From assembly GCA_934454655.1 (NCBI GenBank), contig CAKSFK010000009.1, forward strand, positions 4,449 through 68,448: a DNA stretch of 64,000 nt. The letters are read 5' to 3'. A program made the position numbers and the translations under genes. This document shows, in pieces, positions 51,326 to 60,334 of this stretch (position 1 is its first letter; every line of letters starts with the position of its first letter). The notes beneath the pieces are model-generated. The model was not told the DNA's origin, made no database searches, and saw only the letters and a list, made by a program, of their open reading frames with translations. This stretch comes from an uncultured Eubacteriales bacterium. GTDB lineage: Bacteria > Bacillota > Clostridia > Oscillospirales > Acutalibacteraceae.

Positions 51326-51528
51326 GGCTGTCGCGTTAAGGCATTCTGCACATAGCCCGCTTGGGGTGAAAGTTATTCGATAACTTTTTCTGCTTGTGCA
51401 ATTTTGTCTTAGGCAAGCGGGAATACTGCCGTATTTCAAGTTTTGAGGCAATGTATTATGCAAAATTTTGTTTCGTAGACGTGACAGGTTTGAGTCCTGT
51501 CACACTAACACGACAGCCCTGTTTTTTT
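51326..51528 (+). other. Multi-branched folded element after guaB, ending in a terminator-like T-run
   Basis: GGCTGTCGCGTTA (51326-51338) pairs with TAACACGACAGCC (51506-51518; one mismatch) and is followed by seven Ts (51522-51528). Inside lie at least three arms. TGCACA/TGTGCA (51347-51352/51395-51400) closes an 8-bp hairpin AAAGTTAT/ATAACTTT with a 3-nt loop (51369-51387). AATTTTG/CAAAATT (51400-51406/51461-51467) encloses the 16-base repeat TAGGCAAGCGGGAATA. GTGACAGG/CCTGTCAC (51481-51488/51496-51503) has a 7-nt T-loop-like loop. It could be a small RNA with its own terminator, a 3' UTR fold, or a MITE. Confidence 0.55.
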
Positions 51529-51760
51529 AATCGGTTTCGGCGTCACCGGCGCTCATCAGCCCTAAAATATCCGATAACAAACGGTTATCCGGCAATTTAA
51601 CGGGCAATTTGCCCGAAAAAGGAATTTTGCCGCAAATTGCCTGAACCACCGCTCTTTGCGAACCCGGTGTATCGGAGTATGCGGCTATTGCCGCCGGCAC
51701 GGTTTCAAAATGAATACTCAGAAGATACGGTGAACCCAGTGCCACGGCGATTACCCCCAC
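51527..51760 (-). pseudogene. GH3 beta-N-acetylhexosaminidase C-terminal fragment
   Basis: The 77-residue frame matches the end of a family 3 glycoside hydrolase C-terminal domain (VIAVALGSPYLLS, AAYSDTPGSQRAVVQAI, GKIPFSGKLPVKLP). The catalytic N-terminal TIM barrel is missing, so no activity is expected. The frame begins where the preceding short ORF ends (TGGGGGTAA against GTGGGGGTAATC), as if the two were fused by a deletion with a frameshift. Its stop lies in the T-run region of the guaB element. Confidence 0.6.
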
Positions 51761-51936
51761 AGTTCTTTTTGTTCACTGCAAACATCGGTGAACAACCGTT
51801 TCCTCGCCGTTTTAAAACCGTTGTTCAGCTTTTCATTTTTCGCAATTTCCTCAAGACATGTTTTCAAAGCCGAGCAGTACCTAACATCATCAATTCCGTA
51901 AAACCCGAGAGCAATTTTTAATTCTTTATCTATCAT
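51751..51936 (-). CDS. Short ORF of unknown function preceding the GH3 fragment
   Basis: A 61-residue frame (MIDKELKIALGFYGIDDVRY and on) rich in Lys/Glu and probably helical. ATG 51936 follows GACGG and lies 35 bases after a consensus promoter, so it may be expressed. It overlaps the GH3 fragment by 10 bases in another frame. It could be the N-terminus of an unrelated gene joined to the GH3 tail by deletion. I do not recognise the family. Confidence 0.4.
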   Translation of the reverse strand: MIDKELKIALGFYGIDDVRYCSALKTCLEEIAKNEKLNNGFKTARKRLFTDVCSEQKELWG

Positions 51937-51970
51937 TCCGTCACACCGTACATATTATCAGTATGACACC

Positions 51971-51999
51971 AGTATAAAAGTACGGATTTTTTCTGTCAA
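51971..51999 (-). promoter_or_regulatory. Consensus promoter upstream of the short ORF/GH3 fragment
   Basis: On the minus strand TTGACA (51994-51999), a 17-base spacer and TATACT (51971-51976). A strong promoter in front of a broken gene suggests recent decay or an RNA product. Confidence 0.65.
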
Positions 52000-52051
52000 T
52001 ACACAAAACAACGAAAAGAAAACGATTGTCGGATATTTTGTGAAAAAAATT

Positions 52052-52093
52052 ATGCGACCCCGCCGCTCTTACGAAAAGACGTCGGGGTCGCAT
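52052..52093 (-). terminator. Intrinsic terminator of nagB
   Basis: ATGCGACCCCG (52052-52062) pairs with CGGGGTCGCAT (52083-52093). On the minus strand a T-rich run follows (A-run 52043-52049). It is 13 bases after the nagB stop. Confidence 0.8.
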
Positions 52094-52105
52094 TATTTTT
52101 AATAC

Positions 52106-52816
52106 TCAGTTTTCGCTGTAAATAACCGTTATATCCGGGTGAAGCTGCAATATGGAGGCGGGTATTTCGGGGGTTATAGGCCCGTAAAACGCTTTTCCCA
52201 ATATATCGCGCTTTGCCTTTCCGTTTGCGATAAGCAATATTTTCTTTGCCTGCATAATTGAAACCATACCCATTGTAACAGCCTGCTTGGGAACGTCGTT
52301 TTCGTCCTCAAAGAAGCGGGAATTTGCCTTTATTGTGCTTTCGTGCAGGTCTACAACGTGGGTGCTTTTAACAAAGTACTTATCCGGTTCGTTAAAGCCT
52401 ATATGACCGTCCAGTCCTATTCCGAGAAGCTGCAGATCAATACCGCCGAGCTGTTCAATATGTTCGTCGTAACGTTTGCACTCGTCTGCAAGGCAAGCGG
52501 CACAGCCGTTAGGAACAAAGGTGTTGTTGATACTGATGTTTATATGCTCAAAGAAATTGTGGTTCATAAAATAACGGTAGCTTTGGTCGTTCTTGCCGTC
52601 CAGCCCCACATATTCGTCAAGATTAACGGTGGTAACGCCGCTGAAATCAATATCGCCCTTGCCGTACCACTCAATAAGCTGTTTGTATGTGCCGAGAGGT
52701 GAAGAGCCCGTTGCAAGACCCAGAACACAGTCCGGCTTTATTATTACCTGCGCCGAAATAATGTTTGCCGCATGACGGCTCATTTTTTCGTATGAATCAA
52801 CAGTAATAAATTTCAT
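52106..52816 (-). CDS. nagB: Glucosamine-6-phosphate deaminase
   Basis: NagB converts glucosamine 6-phosphate to fructose 6-phosphate and ammonia, feeding amino sugars into glycolysis. The 236-residue protein shows LGLATGSSPLGTYKQLI, NLDEYVGL, and LGIGLDGHIGFNEP with the catalytic Asp and His. It follows the sugar nucleotidyltransferase gene by 6 bases. No nagA or transporter gene lies here; the nearby broken GH3 gene may once have released the amino sugar. Confidence 0.95.
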   Translation of the reverse strand: MKFITVDSYEKMSRHAANIISAQVIIKPDCVLGLATGSSPLGTYKQLIEWYGKGDIDFSGVTTVNLDEYVGLDGKNDQSYRYFMNHNFFEHINISINNTFVPNGCAACLADECKRYDEHIEQLGGIDLQLLGIGLDGHIGFNEPDKYFVKSTHVVDLHESTIKANSRFFEDENDVPKQAVTMGMVSIMQAKKILLIANGKAKRDILGKAFYGPITPEIPASILQLHPDITVIYSEN

Positions 52817-52822
52817 AGTATA

Positions 52823-53704
52823 TCATATCCCCTCGTAAAGTCCCTCGTCAGCCATTTTATTAAGTGCGGCGGAAACCGTTTCCTTATCCTCTTTATATGT
52901 AACGCCGTACCATTTATCCTCCGCAATAAGCATTTTTACACGTTTTTCTCCGCTCTCGATAAGCTCGGTTACAACGCTCGGCAGATAATACTCCACTTTC
53001 GGCACGTTTATTTTTTCTTCCAGAAATTTTTTAAAGCCCCGTTCAATATGACCGAAAAGGTCGGGAGTAAATCCCCACAAATTCATTGAAACCACCGTAT
53101 CGGGTGCAAGAGCCGTCCAGGTCTTGCCGTCGTCCTCGGTATATTTGCAATCGACAATTTTGGTGCGCTCGGTAACGCTTTTAAGTATGCCGTTTTCCGT
53201 TTCGCACACTCCGCGTGAAACATAGCCGTTATCGGTAAGCGTATTAACAAGGCGGAAACCCACCATACAGTAGTCATCGGTATTATTTTTTAAAAATTCC
53301 GCTATTTTCGCAAATGCTGTCTTGCCGTAATAATCATCGGCATTGATAACGGCAAACGGTCCATTCACAACATCTTTGCAGCAAAGCACCGCCTGCGCCG
53401 TTCCCCAAGGCTTTTCGCGGTCGGCAGGGCAGGTAAAGCCCTCGGGCAGACTGTCGGTTTCCTGAAAAACATATTCGGTTTTAACCATTTTTTCAATGCG
53501 TTTTTCGGTAACAGCGCGAAAATCCTTTTCAATGGCGTGCTTTATAACAAAAACAACCTTGTTAAATCCCGCCTTGACGGCGTCATAAACAGAATATTCA
53601 AGCAGAATTTCGCCGTTTCTCCCGATAGGCGCTATCTGCTTAAGCCCGCCGAAGCGGCTCCCCATTCCTGCCGCCATTACCACAAGTGTCAGATCATTTT
53701 TCAT
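52823..53704 (-). CDS. Sugar-phosphate nucleotidyltransferase family protein
   Basis: The 293-residue protein has a GT-A nucleotidyltransferase fold: the signature VVMAAGMGSRFGGLKQI (GxGxR form) at the start, and VINADDYYGKTAF with the metal-binding Asp-Asp near residue 118. It lacks the C-terminal hexapeptide or dimerisation domains of GlmU or ManC. The substrate is unknown; UDP- or GDP-sugar formation is likely from the fold. It lies between nagB (6 bases) and yjjG (18 bases), near galU, so it probably serves cell-surface sugar synthesis. Confidence 0.8.
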   Translation of the reverse strand: MKNDLTLVVMAAGMGSRFGGLKQIAPIGRNGEILLEYSVYDAVKAGFNKVVFVIKHAIEKDFRAVTEKRIEKMVKTEYVFQETDSLPEGFTCPADREKPWGTAQAVLCCKDVVNGPFAVINADDYYGKTAFAKIAEFLKNNTDDYCMVGFRLVNTLTDNGYVSRGVCETENGILKSVTERTKIVDCKYTEDDGKTWTALAPDTVVSMNLWGFTPDLFGHIERGFKKFLEEKINVPKVEYYLPSVVTELIESGEKRVKMLIAEDKWYGVTYKEDKETVSAALNKMADEGLYEGI

Positions 53705-53722
53705 TTTAATGCCTTCTTTAAA

Positions 53723-54400
53723 TCATAATATATTTTTAAGTTCATAAAGAGAACTTATTTCAAATTTACAGCTGTATTTTCCCTTTTTGTGCGCGGGGTT
53801 GAACCAGCAGGCGTCAATTCCCGCATTAAGCGCGCCCAGTATATCCGAACTTTGGCTGTCCCCCACAATAAGCATCTTCGATTTATCCTTTTCGTGAATA
53901 TTTGAAATTACATAATCGTAATACGCCTTTTCGGGCTTCTGAGCTCCCGCGTCCTCGGAAACAAACACACCCTCAAAATACGGTTTTAAGCCCGAGCCTT
54001 CAATTCTTTTGTACTGGGTCTTTGAAAGCCCGTTTGTCGCGGCGTAGAGCCTGTAACCCTTGTCCTTAAGGTAATCAAGAACATCAAACGTACCCTCAAC
54101 CGTAAAAAAACCGTTTGCAAGCTCGCCGCAGTATTCGGCGGAAACCTCCTGTGACTCTATTTGGGCCCCTATGCGCTCTGCCAGAGCGTCAAATCTTCCC
54201 GTGTAGATGGCATTTTTGGGTATTTCACCGCGTTCAAAGCGCTCCCAATAGCTTTGGTTTATTGCAGAATACAGTTTAACGGTTGCTTCGTCGTGCGGCA
54301 GAGAGTGCCTTTCAAGCACCAGCGCCACGGCGCGCGCTTCGGCTTTTTTAAAGTCAAGCAAAGTATCGTCCAGATCCAAAAGCAGTGATGTGTATTTCAT
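53723..54400 (-). CDS. yjjG: HAD hydrolase, YjjG-family nucleotidase
   Basis: The 225-residue protein is a HAD phosphatase with the nucleophile Asp pair in LLLDLDDTLLDF, YAATNGLSKTQY (motif II), the Lys in EKAYYDYVI and MLIVGDSQSSDILGA (motif IV). It resembles the YjjG family, which removes phosphate from non-canonical pyrimidine nucleotides. ATG 54400 overlaps the galU stop by one base (TAATG). It is translated after galU. Confidence 0.85.
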   Translation of the reverse strand: MKYTSLLLDLDDTLLDFKKAEARAVALVLERHSLPHDEATVKLYSAINQSYWERFERGEIPKNAIYTGRFDALAERIGAQIESQEVSAEYCGELANGFFTVEGTFDVLDYLKDKGYRLYAATNGLSKTQYKRIEGSGLKPYFEGVFVSEDAGAQKPEKAYYDYVISNIHEKDKSKMLIVGDSQSSDILGALNAGIDACWFNPAHKKGKYSCKFEISSLYELKNIL

Positions 54401-55269
54401 TACAGTGTTTTGCAAAGCTCCTTTAAATACGCCTTAAGCTGTTCCTTAATTTCGGGGTGATTTAAGCCAACCTCAATATTAGCCTTTAAAATGCCGAATT
54501 TGTTACCCATATCGTAACGCGTACCGCTGAAATCCACGCCTACCATACCGTATTTAAGCGCGAGGGTACGCATAGCGTCGGTCAGCTGAAGTTCGCCCCC
54601 CACACCCAGCGGCGTGTTTTCAAGTATTGCGAATATCTCGTTATCAAGCACGCATCTGCCGAGTATGGAATAGTTTGAAAACTTAGTGTCAAGGCTCGGC
54701 TTTTCAATCATATCGCTTACCGCGTAATGCGTTTTGTCCATTTTTTCAACCTTAAGCGAGCTGTATTTAACGATAAATTCGTCCGTAACCTCTTTTATTC
54801 CGACAACGCTTTTGCCGTATTTTTCATAAGCCGCGCAAAGCTCGCCGATGGCGGGCGATTCGCCCACAATTACATCATCGCCGTACAACACGGCAAACGG
54901 CTCCGAACCGACAAATTCCTTTGCGCGCAGAACCGCGTCGCCGAGTCCCCTTGTTTCCTTTTGACGGATATAATAAATATTCGCAAGGTTCGCAACCCTG
55001 TCAAGTGTTTCAAGCATCGCGGTGTTGCCGCGCTTTTTAAGCATTTCCTCAAGTTCTATGGAATGGTCAAAATGATCCTCGATAACGCCCTTGCCGCGGT
55101 TTGTGATAATAAGAATATCGGTTATACCGGCATTTACCGCTTCCTCAACAATATACTGTATCGCCGGTTTGTCAACTATCGGCAGCATTTCCTTGGGAAG
55201 CGCCTTTGAAGCCGGAAGCACGCGTGTTCCGAGCCCTGCCGCGGGGATTATCGCCTTTTTGATTTTCAT
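54400..55269 (-). CDS. galU: UTP-glucose-1-phosphate uridylyltransferase
   Basis: GalU makes UDP-glucose from UTP and glucose 1-phosphate for wall sugars and glycolipids. The 289-residue protein carries AAGLGTRVLPASKALPKEML, the uridine-binding GLGDAVLRAKEFVG, VLYGDDVIV with the metal Asp, and VEKPSLDTKFSN-like MIEKPSLDTKFSN. Its end joins yjjG by a one-base overlap. Confidence 0.95.
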   Translation of the reverse strand: MKIKKAIIPAAGLGTRVLPASKALPKEMLPIVDKPAIQYIVEEAVNAGITDILIITNRGKGVIEDHFDHSIELEEMLKKRGNTAMLETLDRVANLANIYYIRQKETRGLGDAVLRAKEFVGSEPFAVLYGDDVIVGESPAIGELCAAYEKYGKSVVGIKEVTDEFIVKYSSLKVEKMDKTHYAVSDMIEKPSLDTKFSNYSILGRCVLDNEIFAILENTPLGVGGELQLTDAMRTLALKYGMVGVDFSGTRYDMGNKFGILKANIEVGLNHPEIKEQLKAYLKELCKTL

Positions 55270-55311
55270 ATTGTCTTTTCCGCCTTTACAATTAAATTAT
55301 TATGTGTTTCA

Positions 55312-56190
55312 CTAAATATACGCAGACAAAATTTCGGCTGCAAACGCCGATATACGAACAACGGCAACAATAAGCAGTATTCCCATTGCGAGCATACCGC
55401 CCGAAACTCCGCCTTTTGCGGAAAGACCTATGCGGTAGTAACGGTTGTCGTTTGCCGAGGCACAGTAATTCCTTACCGATCTTATGCAATGTTCCTTGTA
55501 TGAGTATGTCCCGAAAAGCCCTGTAATCACCGCGGCGGCAATCTCCGCAATGCCCTCGATACTGCCGCCTATCAGCGAACGCACAAGCATACCGGGATTT
55601 GCACCGGCAATCAGGTCTGCCAAAGAGTACCACCCGCCGATTAAAAACGTTTCTACCGCGTTGTCTATAAATTCGGAGTCCATACCCACAGTCAGCACCG
55701 AAGATAAAAGCGTGACAGCCGCGCCGATTACCGAAAGAACGGCGGCTGTTTTATACATTTTTCTGTAATAAAACCACAGCGCCGCGCCCATAGGTCCTAA
55801 CAAAAAACCGAGAACAGCCGCAGGCCAGCACCATGACGTTTTTGTGCCGGAATACTCCATTTTAATAAATTTCGGAATATAATCCGTGGCTTTTTTGCCC
55901 ACATACACCGCAATATCGTCCCCCAGGACGCCCTTAAAGCTGAACTGCGAATACATTGAATACGGATTGTAGGACGAGTTGCCGCCCGTATTTTCACCGC
56001 CCGCACCGACGGAATATCCGCCGCCCGACGGGGTTTTCGCTGTCGAACCGACGCCTGTTGCCGCGGCGGTTTCGGGTTTCGGCTCAGGGGTTTGCTTTAC
56101 CGTGTCCGTCAGCAAAGTACCGCAGTTTTTACAGTAGATATAATCCTTTTCGTTTTCCGTTTTGCACTCGGGGCATATTTTTTTATCCAT
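55312..56190 (-). CDS. Zinc-ribbon membrane protein (DUF2628-like)
   Basis: The 292-residue protein begins with a double-CxxC zinc ribbon (CPECKTENEKDYIYCKNCG, residues 5-23), then a Gly/Ser/Pro-rich low-complexity stretch (about 30-80). A hydrophobic region follows with about four helices (residues 122-175, 195-225 and 262-285). The motif GPMGAALWFYYRKMYKTAAV fits DUF2628-type proteins. Function is unknown. It is probably single, between galU and nif3. Confidence 0.75.
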   Translation of the reverse strand: MDKKICPECKTENEKDYIYCKNCGTLLTDTVKQTPEPKPETAAATGVGSTAKTPSGGGYSVGAGGENTGGNSSYNPYSMYSQFSFKGVLGDDIAVYVGKKATDYIPKFIKMEYSGTKTSWCWPAAVLGFLLGPMGAALWFYYRKMYKTAAVLSVIGAAVTLLSSVLTVGMDSEFIDNAVETFLIGGWYSLADLIAGANPGMLVRSLIGGSIEGIAEIAAAVITGLFGTYSYKEHCIRSVRNYCASANDNRYYRIGLSAKGGVSGGMLAMGILLIVAVVRISAFAAEILSAYI

Positions 56191-56211
56191 AACGCCGTCC
56201 CCTTTTAAGAT

Positions 56212-56961
56212 TTATAAGGTCTGTATAACTCCCGATGTATCCGCCGTAAAGCGAATGTCGCTGAATTTCTCGCTTAACAGCTTTTTAAGCGGCAGAACAA
56301 CGGTGTTTTCGGTTTCAAAGTGACCGCCGTCAAGCACCGTTATACCGAGATATTCCGCGTCAATAAAAATATTATGCTTAACATCCGCGGTTATGAGTGC
56401 CTCACAGCCGCATTTTTTTACCTCGTACAAATAATTTCCGCCGCTGCCCGAACAAACAAGCACATTTTCAATCCTTTTGCCGCCTTTATTAAAACGCACC
56501 CTGCCGCCGAGGCATTTGCCTATATGTGAGGCAAGCTCGCACGGCGCAAGGGATGAGGGCAGTTCGCCTTTGTTTAAAACAAATCCGTCCTCTGCCGCCG
56601 TTTTTTGCACGTTTAGAAGTCCCAGAGCATCACACAGCGAATCATTAACGCCGCCTGTACCCACGTCCATATTCGTATGCATTGATATAACCGATATTCC
56701 GCGGTTAAGGAGCGTGAAAACAGGCGAGCCCGCAAGAACGTTTTTTATCTCGCCGAATATAACGGGGTGATGCGTTATAATGAGGTTACAGCCGTTTTCC
56801 TCAGCCTTTTCCACAGCCGACGGAGTGCAGTCAAGCGCAATTACCGCTCCCGTGACCCGGGCGGCGGGGTCGCCCGTCAGGATACCCACATTATCAAAGT
56901 CACACGCAGTATCCGTTGGGAATTTTTCGTTTAAAAAATCGAATATATCCTTAACGGTCAT
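56212..56961 (-). CDS. Nif3-like dinuclear metal center protein (YqfO family)
   Basis: The 249-residue protein shows the Nif3 motifs CDFDNVGILTGDP, ITHHPVIFGEIKNVL (metal His), SMHTNMDVGTGGVND and the closing LDGGHFETEN. These hexameric proteins bind two metal ions and are annotated as GTP cyclohydrolase I type 2 homologues, though the true substrate is uncertain. It lacks the PII-like insert of longer homologues. It starts 4 bases after glnS. The usual partner trmK is absent. Confidence 0.92.
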   Translation of the reverse strand: MTVKDIFDFLNEKFPTDTACDFDNVGILTGDPAARVTGAVIALDCTPSAVEKAEENGCNLIITHHPVIFGEIKNVLAGSPVFTLLNRGISVISMHTNMDVGTGGVNDSLCDALGLLNVQKTAAEDGFVLNKGELPSSLAPCELASHIGKCLGGRVRFNKGGKRIENVLVCSGSGGNYLYEVKKCGCEALITADVKHNIFIDAEYLGITVLDGGHFETENTVVLPLKKLLSEKFSDIRFTADTSGVIQTL

Positions 56962-56965
56962 AAAA

Positions 56966-58654
56966 TCAGCCTTTTTTTACAAACGAATCCTTAAGCGCAA
57001 CGGTGCGGTTAAAAACAATGTGCTCCGTCGTGCTGTCCGTATCAACGCAGAAGTAGCCCTGACGCATAAACTGGAACGTATCGCCCGGCTTAACGCCGCA
57101 AAGCGATTTATCAAGCTTGCAGCCGTTTAAAATTTTAAGCGAATCGGGATTAAGGTTTTCCGCAAAGGAGGAAACGCCCTCTTCATCACTGGGGTTGGGA
57201 ACGTTGAACAGGCGGTCATAAAGCCTTACCTCGGCGTCAATGCAGTTGCCGGCATCAACCCAATGGAGCGTTCCCTTTACCTTTCTGCCGTCCGGCGTAT
57301 CTCCGCCGTAGCTTTCGGGGTCATATGTGCAGTGAACAACGGTTATATTGCCGTCTTCATCCGTTTCGTGGGAGGCGTATTTAATATAATAAGCGCCTTT
57401 AAGGCGAACCTCTTTTTCGGGGCAGAGCCTGAAATATTTTCCGGGCGGGTTCAGCATAAAGTCGTCCCGCTCAATATATATCTCCCTTGAAAACGTAACC
57501 GAGCGCTTGCCTTTTTCGGGCTTTGAAGGGTTGACCTCAACGGATATTTCTTCAGTCTTGTTTTCGGGGTAATTATCTATTACAACCTTAAGCGGGTGCA
57601 GAACCGCCATGGCGCGGTCGGCATTTTCGTTAAGGTTATCACGCACGCAGGATTCAAGCAGCGCATAATCGATAACGCTGTATGCCTTTGAAACGCCTAT
57701 TTTATCAACAAACGTGCGCACCGCCTCCGCGGGATAACCGCGGCGGCGTATTCCGCAGATGGTCGCCATTCTCGGGTCGTCCCAGCCGCTTACAAGGCCG
57801 TCGTTTACAAGCTTTAAACACTTGCGTTTACTGGTTAACGTGTAGTTTACGTTCATACGCGCAAACTCTATCTGGCGCGGGGGGTTAGGTATTTCAAGCG
57901 CCTCAAGCACCCAGTTGTAAAGCGGACGGTGGTTTTCAAACTCAAGCGAGCAAAGCGAATGTGTAACACCCTCCTTGGCATCGCTGAGCGGATGTGCAAA
58001 ATCATACATCGGGTAGACGCACCATTTATCGCCCGTGCGGTGGTGATGCGCCTTCATTATGCGGTATATGACCGGGTCGCGCATATTAAGATTCGGTGAT
58101 GACATATCTATTTTTGCGCGAAGAACCATAGCGCCGTTGTCAAACTCGCCCGCCGTCATACGTCTGAACAGGTCGCGCGTTTCCGCCACGGGCCTGTCGC
58201 GGTAAGGGCTGTTAACTCCGGGTTCGGTAAGCGTGCCGCGCATTTCCCTTATTTCGTCAGCACTGCTCTCATCCACATAGGCAAGCCCCTTATCGATAAG
58301 CTTAAGCGCACACTCGTAAAGAAAATCAAAATAATCCGAGGCATAATAAACATTGTCCCAGTGAAAGCCGAGCCACTTTATGTCTTCCTCTATTGCGTCA
58401 ACATACTCGGTGTCCTCTTTTACGGGGTTTGTATCGTCAAGCCGCAGATTGCACACACCGCCGTATTTTTCGGCGGTTGCAAAGTCAATGCAAATGGCCT
58501 TTGCATGACCTATGTGAAGGTAGCCGTTAGGCTCGGGCGGAAAGCGCGTCTGAACGTGGTTATACACGCCTTCCTTTAAATCTTCGTCAATAAAATCAAG
58601 AATAAAATTTGAGGGAGCGGCGGCGCTCTCCTCCTTTTTAATTTCTTCCGACAC
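56966..58654 (-). CDS. glnS: Glutaminyl-tRNA synthetase
   Basis: The 562-residue class I synthetase has the HIGH-type motif PPEPNGYLHIGHAKAI, RLDDTNPVKED, the KMSKS-like LTSKRKCLKLV and a two-part C-terminal beta-barrel anticodon domain (from about residue 345; HPLKVVIDNYPENKTEE). It charges tRNA-Gln directly, so the host need not rely on the GatCAB amidation route for Gln. It follows gltX by 17 bases. Confidence 0.95.
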   Translation of the reverse strand: MSEEIKKEESAAAPSNFILDFIDEDLKEGVYNHVQTRFPPEPNGYLHIGHAKAICIDFATAEKYGGVCNLRLDDTNPVKEDTEYVDAIEEDIKWLGFHWDNVYYASDYFDFLYECALKLIDKGLAYVDESSADEIREMRGTLTEPGVNSPYRDRPVAETRDLFRRMTAGEFDNGAMVLRAKIDMSSPNLNMRDPVIYRIMKAHHHRTGDKWCVYPMYDFAHPLSDAKEGVTHSLCSLEFENHRPLYNWVLEALEIPNPPRQIEFARMNVNYTLTSKRKCLKLVNDGLVSGWDDPRMATICGIRRRGYPAEAVRTFVDKIGVSKAYSVIDYALLESCVRDNLNENADRAMAVLHPLKVVIDNYPENKTEEISVEVNPSKPEKGKRSVTFSREIYIERDDFMLNPPGKYFRLCPEKEVRLKGAYYIKYASHETDEDGNITVVHCTYDPESYGGDTPDGRKVKGTLHWVDAGNCIDAEVRLYDRLFNVPNPSDEEGVSSFAENLNPDSLKILNGCKLDKSLCGVKPGDTFQFMRQGYFCVDTDSTTEHIVFNRTVALKDSFVKKG

Positions 58655-58671
58655 GGTAGTTTTCTCCTTTG

Positions 58672-60324
58672 TTATAACGTATTAATTGCCGTATCAATCC
58701 GTTTGATACAGGTATCATACCCCAAAGCCCGCATTATGCTGCAAAGGTCGGGAGTGTTGCGCCTGCCGGTTATTGCTATACGCAAAACGGTGCTTAAATC
58801 GCCGGCGTGACCCTTGTATTTTTCGGGTTCCGCCTTGTAAAGCTTTGTTTCAGCCGCAAAACCGATCTCGGGCGCTATTGCTTTTATTCTTTCAAACCAT
58901 TGCTGTCGGTCATCGGAAGCGTTATAAACTGTTTTGTATTTTTCAAGAAACGCCTTTGCGTCCGCCGGGGCGATATTCTCGGGCATTTCAAGGTCATTTG
59001 TATAAAGCTCATCAAAAAAGTAAGAGAAATAGCTTTCGGCATCATTCCATTTGGCTATATCCTTTCTGGGCTTTGCAACATCGCGGTCAATTGAAATCAT
59101 TGCCTTTGAATAATCGGTATCCTTCGCAAGCAGGTTGTAAAATTCGCCGTCAAATTCCTTTGCCCACGCGCTGAGCCTTTTAAAAGCCTCACTGCCCGAA
59201 AGGCGCGAAATGCAGGTCTTGCTAACGTCGTTCAACTTGTCCCGGTCAAAAAGCGCGCCCGAAACGCTCATTTTCTTAAGGTTGAACTTAAAATCTTTGT
59301 AAGATTTTTCGGGGTTTGCGCGGCGCCAGTCCTCAAAATCCGAGGCGGCAACCGTCATAAGATATTCAATAACGCTCTCTGCGTCATAACCCTGTTCGGC
59401 AAAAAAGTGAACCGCCGCCTCGGGGTCTTTGCGCTTTGAAATTTTGCGCTTTGCGCCCCCGTCCAGCTTCATTATGGGTGAAATATGACCGTATTTCGGC
59501 GGCTTAAAGCCCAAAAGCTTAAACAGCTGAATGTGCTTCGGTACCGAGGATATCCATTCATCGCCGCGCAGAACATGGGTGGTGCGCATAAGGTGGTCGT
59601 CCACAGCGTGTGCAAAATGGTAGGTAGGAATGCCGTCCGATTTTAAAATTACAAAATCCTCGTCGTTCTCCGGCATTTCGATTTTGCCCTTAATGCAGTC
59701 CTCAAACACAATTTTGTTTTCCTCACTGCCCGGGGATCTAAGGCGGACAACGTAAGGCTTGCCGCCGTCAATAAGCGCTTTTGCTTCCTCAAACGTTATA
59801 TTTCTGTGCTTTGCCCACTCGCCGTGGTAGCCCGTGCGAATCTTATTTTCCTCCTGCGTTTTGCGTACCGCGTCCAGCTCTTCGGCGGTGCAGAAGCAGG
59901 GGTAAGCAAGCCCCTGTTTTACAAGTTCCTTTGCGTAGGTTCTGTAAATTTCCGCGCGGTCACTCTGCTTGTAAGGCCCGTAGTTTCCTTTTTGTATTTC
60001 TCCGCTTACAAAGCCCTCGTCAATTTCAATACCAAAGCGGTTAAGACCGTCAATAATATCCTCAATTCCGCCCTTAATTTCGCGTTTTTTATCGGTATCC
60101 TCAATCCTGGTGTAAAAAACGCCCCCGGTTGAGGTTGCGGTTATACGGTTTACAAGCGCGGCAAAAAGCGTACCCAAATGCAGGTATCCCGTGGGGCTCG
60201 GGGCAATTCTTGTGACCCTTGCGCCCTCGGGCAGATTTCTCGGTTTATAAAGCTGCTCGTAATAATCGGGTGATTTTGTCACGTCGGGCAGTAAAAGCTC
60301 CGCCATCTTTTCGTTGTTGTTCAT
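58672..60324 (-). CDS. gltX: Glutamyl-tRNA synthetase
   Basis: The 550-residue enzyme has APSPTGYLHLGTLFAAL (HIGH motif), RIEDTDKKREIKGG, and GAKRKISKRKDPEAA (KMSKS motif). It is about 60 residues longer than common bacterial GluRS, with the additional length in the C-terminal part. ATG 60324 has GGGAG 5 bases upstream; the longer frame would overlap nrdR. With glnS it forms a pair of sister synthetases; the transcript runs nrdR-gltX-glnS-nif3. Confidence 0.95.
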   Translation of the reverse strand: MNNNEKMAELLLPDVTKSPDYYEQLYKPRNLPEGARVTRIAPSPTGYLHLGTLFAALVNRITATSTGGVFYTRIEDTDKKREIKGGIEDIIDGLNRFGIEIDEGFVSGEIQKGNYGPYKQSDRAEIYRTYAKELVKQGLAYPCFCTAEELDAVRKTQEENKIRTGYHGEWAKHRNITFEEAKALIDGGKPYVVRLRSPGSEENKIVFEDCIKGKIEMPENDEDFVILKSDGIPTYHFAHAVDDHLMRTTHVLRGDEWISSVPKHIQLFKLLGFKPPKYGHISPIMKLDGGAKRKISKRKDPEAAVHFFAEQGYDAESVIEYLMTVAASDFEDWRRANPEKSYKDFKFNLKKMSVSGALFDRDKLNDVSKTCISRLSGSEAFKRLSAWAKEFDGEFYNLLAKDTDYSKAMISIDRDVAKPRKDIAKWNDAESYFSYFFDELYTNDLEMPENIAPADAKAFLEKYKTVYNASDDRQQWFERIKAIAPEIGFAAETKLYKAEPEKYKGHAGDLSTVLRIAITGRRNTPDLCSIMRALGYDTCIKRIDTAINTL

Positions 60325-60334
60325 ACGCTCTCCC

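Noticed and set aside
51481..51503. tRNA T-arm-like hairpin after guaB
   Set aside because: There is no matching acceptor, D or anticodon arm; the stem is part of a larger non-tRNA fold.
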